Assembly: GCA_014529385.2 (NCBI GenBank)
Contig: CM043965.1
Span: 13,536,412 to 13,600,411, forward strand
Direction of reading: 5' to 3'
DNA from: Adiantum capillus-veneris
Lineage: Eukaryota; Streptophyta; Polypodiopsida; Polypodiales; Pteridaceae
DNA length: 64,000 nt
Shown: positions 58,939 through 64,000 of the stretch, one piece after another
How the letters are laid out: every line of letters starts with the position of its first letter
How positions within the stretch are numbered: the first letter of the stretch is position 1
Translations under genes and position numbers: made by a program
The notes under the pieces: generated by a model
What the model was told of the DNA's origin: nothing
The model's database searches: none
The model's input: the letters and a program-made list of their open reading frames with translations, nothing else

Positions 58939-61713
58939 CTAATGGTGTGCTGGCAGGTCTTTTGTCATGGGATTGAATAGAGAGGAGTCCACCTCAAAGA
59001 ATCCTGTCATGAATGCCTCCTTGAAAGTTTGCATGTAGTGGGAGGGAAGGAACATGACTCTTGCATACAACCCCATGATGATGTTCTTGCTTGGGATTTC
59101 TGTCTCCGTATTCCAGCAAAGCCCTCTTGTGCCTCCACAAAAATCTGCCAGGGATGCTCTGCTGCCTCTATATCATTGAAAGCTATTATGCAGGTGATTA
59201 GCATCTTGGCAATTTTTACGAGCATCTGGTATGCAAGATCGGGGATCTCCTTCATTATGTTAATGACCCCTTTGAGAGTCTGAACCATATACTTCTTGGA
59301 TGGTGGGTTGTTACTGATTGGCTTTGTAATAACTGGGTAGTTTAGCACCACCGGCCTTTTGCTTTGCCAAGAGTAAAAGCTATCCCAAGATCATTGTCTG
59401 TTGATGGGACAACAAGTTAGGTCGATCCTGAGGTGCTGTGGAACATTCCTGTAGTAGGTTTCGTCTATTGGTCTTTGCTCAAACCACTTCTTTCGCCAGA
59501 GGGGTTGATTGTCAATGATGGTTTGAATCTAAATTGTAGTGACAAGAACATCCCTGTAATCCCCTCGGATGTTTAGATCAAGGTCTGGTAGCATTCTTTG
59601 CTACCATAATCTAGCCTCCTGCCGCATCAGTGGCAGGGCAATCATCTCATGCCCGATGTTTTTGACCACCTCATTTGGAGTGAGCATAAGGAGGGCAGCC
59701 GATTCTAGCACTTTCAATTCATATTGCAGATATGCTTTGTGCAAGGGATCTTTGACTTTTGAGATCCAGCATTGAATTTCATCCTTGGCTGAATCTGAAG
59801 TGGATGTTGTGGTGGGATCTGCAGATTCCTACGTCTCTTTTCCAGTGCTTGTAGTTGGCGCATATGTTTGGTGAGCATCGAATGTGGAGTGATCTAACCC
59901 TTCTTCTTGGTCAAAGTCTACTGGGGATGTTTGGTGAGGCTTTACTTGACTTGCCCTCAGACTGTCCAAATCTCCCCATGCCTCTGGCAACTGCTTCCTC
60001 AATTCTTCAATTTCCCCGTCCTTGGCTTTTTGCAGGGCCCTATGTCCTGCTATCATGATTTGTCTATCATACTTTTCCTGAGCAAGGGCCTCTTATATCT
60101 TTTACCTCCTGGTTCAAGGAGGTTGATCTAGCAGTCATGGTTGAGGAGGTTGGAGTCTCTTGTATGGCTAGAAGGTAGGTCAGGGTTCTACTGACCACCA
60201 CGTCCTGGTTCAAGGAGGTTGATCTAGCAGTCATGGTTGAGGAGGTGGGAGTCTCTTGTATGGCTAGAAGGTAGGTCAGGGTTTTGCTGACCACCACGTA
60301 TGACTCTTGCAACTTTTCATTGTGTTCCCTTTCTTTAGTTAGTTCCTCCTCGAGGCGTTGTTTCTCGACTTGTAGTGAAGAGTTTGCCTCATTAAACTGT
60401 TGCACCCCCTTGTAATAGTAGGCTGCATTTTCCTGTTCTCTTTGCAACTCAGATTGGACTTGTAGCTGTGATTTCTTCAATTCCTCTATTCTTTGTTTTA
60501 GCCACAAGGCATCTTCAGTTGCCTTAGACGCGTCTCTTTTAGTATCTTCCAATTCGAGCTCGTGTAGGTTGTAGAGAGCCCTTTGGCATTGAAACTAGAG
60601 CTTAATCTGCTCTAAGTGAGCATCAATGTCGAATGACTTGATCATTTCTACTCCCTCCTCTATTACAACTTGCACTCTTGGTTTCTACTGGCTTTGTTGA
60701 CCTTGATCTAATGTCCTAGCCTCACTGTCGTTTTTTCTTTTAGTTTCAGTTCTTTTATAGCTGCTGAAGTTATAGTAGGCTTTGGTTGTGTTGCCTCCAC
60801 TTCCTGATCTATCTTTTGTTATGATTGCATCTTCTCCACTCCCTCCTCTGGGAAATCTTCAACTTTTTCTTTCTCTTTTATTGCAGTCTCTGAAAGTACC
60901 CCAGTGTCCTTGGGAGAATCAAACTCCTGACCCTGCTGGTCAAGTGTGTCCTGCTCTTCCTTCCCTTGTGAATTATCTTCCTCGTTTTTGGTTCGAGTGG
61001 ATTCGTTAGATGATTCTAGATCATCAATGCATGGTTTCTTTGCCTCTTCTTTCTCCCTTAGCTCCATATTTTGTTTGAGCTCGTTATGGATCCATTGCCA
61101 CACGGCATTGGCAATCTCTCGTTTTTCCTCTGCTTCTTGTCTTTTCTGCTACTTGATCCTAGAGCCGCTGTCTGCCTGTGTAGCAAATGAATGTTTTCTT
61201 CTTCTTCTTCTTCTTATTTCTCATCATCAGCTTCTATTCCTTGGGTTCTTTTTTCTTCATGCTGTTGTTGGCATATCCTTTCCCTCAATGCCTGCGCTTC
61301 TTCCATTGTTCTTGTGGCTTGAGTTATTGGGATGGCTTCTGCCATGCGGGTATATTTCTTCCTCAATCTTGTATATCCCAGGGAGAACTGGATGTCATGC
61401 TCCTCTTCTAAAGACTGGTACTCCGAAGGGGTATCTCTTTGTTGGGACCCGGCTTCCTAGCTACCTCGAGCATCCAACTCTGTCTTTTCGCTGTCCGAGT
61501 CCTTTATCATTGCACTTTGCCTTGTTTGTTAGCTTATGGTTTTGGCCTTGTGGATGGTCCGGCTACGTGTCTTACTGTTCTTTTAGGTTTGTGAATTAGA
61601 TCTATCTGCACCTTTGCGGGTGGTAGATCATCAATCATCCCCAATGCTTGATAGGCAATCGCGTTAGCATTGGCGCTGCTGATAGCCGTTTTTCGGATTT
61701 CCATAATTGCCAT
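58939..61713 (-). pseudogene. Eroded gene for an unrecognised coiled-coil protein
   Basis: Pieces of one coding region can be followed for about 2.8 kb. The start MAIMEIRKTAISSANANAIA is at 61713. Glu/Gln/Lys-rich parts follow (61103-60819 and 60552-60067, with EELKKSQLQVQSELQREQEN), with heptad-like leucines indicating coiled coil. From 60056 to about 59085 one frame continues with only scattered stops (three TAG/TGA) through a likely folded domain (DLNIRGDYRDVLVTT, LWRKKWFEQRPIDETYYR, HPWQIFVEAQEGFAGIRR). After a frameshift near 59090 the C-terminus reads YMQTFKEAFMTGFF to a TAG at 58939-58941. Segments at 60819, 59829 and 59007 share a frame, while 60067-60552 is in another. I do not know the family. 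It could be a host gene family or a transposon-encoded gag-like protein. No LTR was seen beside it. Confidence 0.6.
60109..60300. repeat. Two-copy tandem duplication, 96-bp unit
   Basis: ctggttcaaggaggttgatc starts at 60109 and again at 60205; the units differ at about four positions. In the coiled-coil relic this repeats 32 codons (TLTYLLAIQETPTSSTMTAR) without breaking the frame. Confidence 0.9.
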
Positions 61714-63400
61714 AGTAAGCTACCTCACCCTATCAAATCACTCAAACACTGTGGCTATGCCTACCATTTCACTGTACATAGGCGTGTGTGAGTTAGGGGA
61801 CTTTTCCCATATCTTCTTAAAAACCCTCAGCTAGCTAGTCACTGGGCTAGTTGAGCCAAAAAATAAAAAAATATAAAAAATATAAGTATATTATGGCCCA
61901 TTTGTGTGTAGATATTTCATTGTATATAGGGTCTAAATAAAAGGATTTTTTAGAATTATTTTGGTATTTATTTAAATATTTCTACCTATGGTGTGTTATT
62001 TATGCTATGTACATTGACTCACCATTACCATATTTTTTCTTACCATTTTGCATACTCTTTATTCCATATAAAAATAATTTCATGCAAGCTTCTCTTATTT
62101 TTGGTGCAACTCCATCCCAACAAAAATCCAAAAAAACTAGTTTTATTTATGTGTATATTTTTTCACTATTGTGATTTTTCCTTCCTACATCTATTCTCTT
62201 TTACTCTCATAAATTAGAACACAAAAAATATTCATCTTTTTATGGTAGACTTATAATGAGAGAGATTTATTTTGACCCCTTTATATTTTTTCCACCTATT
62301 TTATTTATATTTGACATGTACATATATTTTTAGACCCCTCAATATTTGATTTTCTTAGTTGTACTATTCACTTATATCATGATCTCAACAATATCTTCAA
62401 TTATAGACCTACCAAATAAGGTCAAGGGTATGTGGAATGCATGCATGCACCATGGGGAGCTCACTCTTGGAGGTATTCAAAAGAATCATCTAAAGAAGGA
62501 CCTCACAAGGACCTTGTGCAGTGGAAAAAACAGTAGGTTTTGCTGAACTTTTAAAGATCACATGCTCCCTGAATTTGAAAAGGTGATATAAACAAAAGTT
62601 GTATCTCGTGAGCTGAACTTTGACCTCAAATTTTTTCATATTTTTTTGAGCTATGAGCTGTGAGCTATGATTTTATTGGTGGATCCCAGTTTGCCCATGC
62701 TATGCAGCCACACTCCCTCTTCCACTTTATCATTTTCCTCTTTCACACACACTCCTCCCTCTCCTTCCCACTCCCAAACCTGCAACTCCCATGTCCTAAT
62801 TCACCCTCTTCACCATTGCCACATCTCTCACACCTCCATAGCCTTCATCCTCCATTTCTACACCCTATGTGTCCCCCTTTCTCTCTACATATATGTCCAT
62901 ATTACCATACTCTCTTCAACTTTGTAAATAACTTCAAAAAATCAGCAAAAATCCAAAGATAACCTCTGCAAATGAAGGCTTTTATCATGAATTTTCCAAG
63001 GTTTGAAATAACATAGCTTCATCGACACGCGCTCCTTCGCCATGCTGACCGCTTCTTCTACCGGTGCTGTAAAGAGGTGAATGTCAACTTCTCCAAGCTT
63101 CAACCTTGCTTTACAAGCTTATCCCTTCTCTAACTTTTCTCATCATATATCTCACCATTTGGTGAATGATTTTGTAGATATTTTGTAGTGATAATTACTA
63201 ACTACTAACCACTAACCTTATTGTAAAATGCACCCTCTACTAGAGTAGGCACTCCCAAATTATTCACTCAATCCTCTCTCCTTTCATCCTCAATAATTCT
63301 CTTCCCTTGAGCCCACATCCATGTGACTCAAAGGACAAGAGAGACCCACCCTCATTAAAAAAAAATAAAAATATGCATAATCTTTTATTCCTTCAAATAA
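61714..63400. other. No gene recognised
   Basis: Strongly A/T-rich with a C/T-rich patch (62690-62830). Open frames here are short and low-complexity. Confidence 0.5.
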
Positions 63401-64000
63401 ACTTGATTAGGCCTAATCCAAATCGGGGCTTCTAAAACCTATAAATAGAGCCCTTCTCTCTCTTGTAAATCATCACATGATCACACTACACCACACCATT
63501 CTCAACACATAACACACCACTCTTCAAGCCTAGTTGTGTAGAGTGTGTGCATTGTGAGTGCTCTATTCCATCACTACACATAGGTGCATGGAGAAGCTTG
63601 AAGTTAGTTATGCCATCTAGAGGAGTGGAGTGATACTATACTCTGCAATCACACTTGTAGCCTACTCTTGTCCATAAATAAGATTCATAGTTTTGGGTGC
63701 AATTGTATGCTGCAACTACGACTCTTCTCTCCAAATTGATTTGATAAGTTGGCTCATCAGGTGGTTGAAGGTGTATTTTCCTTGAAGTTTGTTGTGCCAT
63801 TTCATGCTTGGTGGTTTGAGGGCTTGTTGAATTGTTTGCCAAAACTTTCAATTGTAAGAGGGTGCTCGGTGAGAGGGCTCCCGTGACCCTAAGACAATTT
63901 ATGTATTGGCAACAAGGTCAAGTTTTGTGTTGTCTCTCTATTTCTCATCAAGCTTTGTGTGCATCTAGTCTTTAAGGCTAAGACTGAGTTGCTCAAGTTG
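63401..64000 (+). promoter_or_regulatory. LTR- or promoter-like module at right edge
   Basis: CCTATAAATAGAGCCC at about 63440-63455 is followed by an ACAC-rich transcribed-looking leader without ATG-led coding sequence, as in plant LTR U3/R regions and in the modules at 35398 (minus) and 35842. The right boundary lies outside the window. Confidence 0.35.

Noticed and set aside
60946-61599. 217-codon hydrophobic frame on the plus strand
   Set aside because: Antisense of the Glu/Lys-rich coiled-coil relic; its hydrophobicity is the mirror of charged codons.
62660-62962. Pro/Ser/His-rich frame
   Set aside because: Translation of a C/T-rich tract, with no start context, homology or splice evidence.

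Overview
The window reads as gene-poor nuclear DNA of a land plant. It has GT-AG introns, a plant-type linker histone H1, part of an aquaporin gene, many long (CT)n, (CA)n, (GT)n and (AT)n microsatellites, and a dense, partly nested layer of LTR retrotransposons. No organellar, bacterial or viral gene set is visible. The style of the Ty3-like protease and the unrecognised coiled-coil relic made me think of a seed-free plant such as a fern or lycophyte, but that is a guess and the sequence does not prove it.

Region 1-13 kb holds the last three exons of an aquaporin gene (2714-3799, +), several two-copy tandem duplications, microsatellites, a scrap of Ty1/copia gag (about 7.2 kb) and eroded reading frames on the minus strand (8.2-11 kb). 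One of these frames carries a SWIM-type zinc motif, suggesting an old Mutator-like transposon. Region 13-18.9 kb has no gene. It contains a cluster of ATTGG/CCAAT inverted pairs, a 10-bp-period array rich in heat-shock-element-like GAA/TTC units, and dispersed repeats shared with 4.7 kb and 25.3 kb.

Region 18.9-24.5 kb is a structurally complete Ty1/copia element (copia-1, minus strand) with 5-bp target duplications and one gag-pol frame broken by four in-frame stops. Next comes the only clearly intact gene, histone H1 (26000-26906, minus, two exons). A second copia element (copia-2, plus, 28767-33889) is heavily decayed.

Region 36.7-51.7 kb is a three-level nest. An old Ty3-type gag on the plus strand is split by a minus-strand Ty3-like element (37310-51368) that encodes gag and protease but shows no reverse transcriptase or integrase. 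That element is in turn split by a young copia element (copia-3, minus, 39608-44726) of the same family as copia-2. All three insertions in the window with two LTRs around 5 kb, plus the Ty3-like one, have matching 5-bp target duplications. LTR divergence decreases in the expected order: about 5% for the Ty3-like element and about 1% for copia-3.

Region 51.7-64 kb has a single copia-type LTR with primer-binding site (54387-54640), a copia protease fragment (57.4-57.8 kb), an eroded minus-strand gene for an unrecognised coiled-coil protein (58939-61713) and a TATA-containing, LTR- or promoter-like stretch at the right edge. The genes do not form a pathway. The window is mainly a record of transposon insertion and decay around two host genes.
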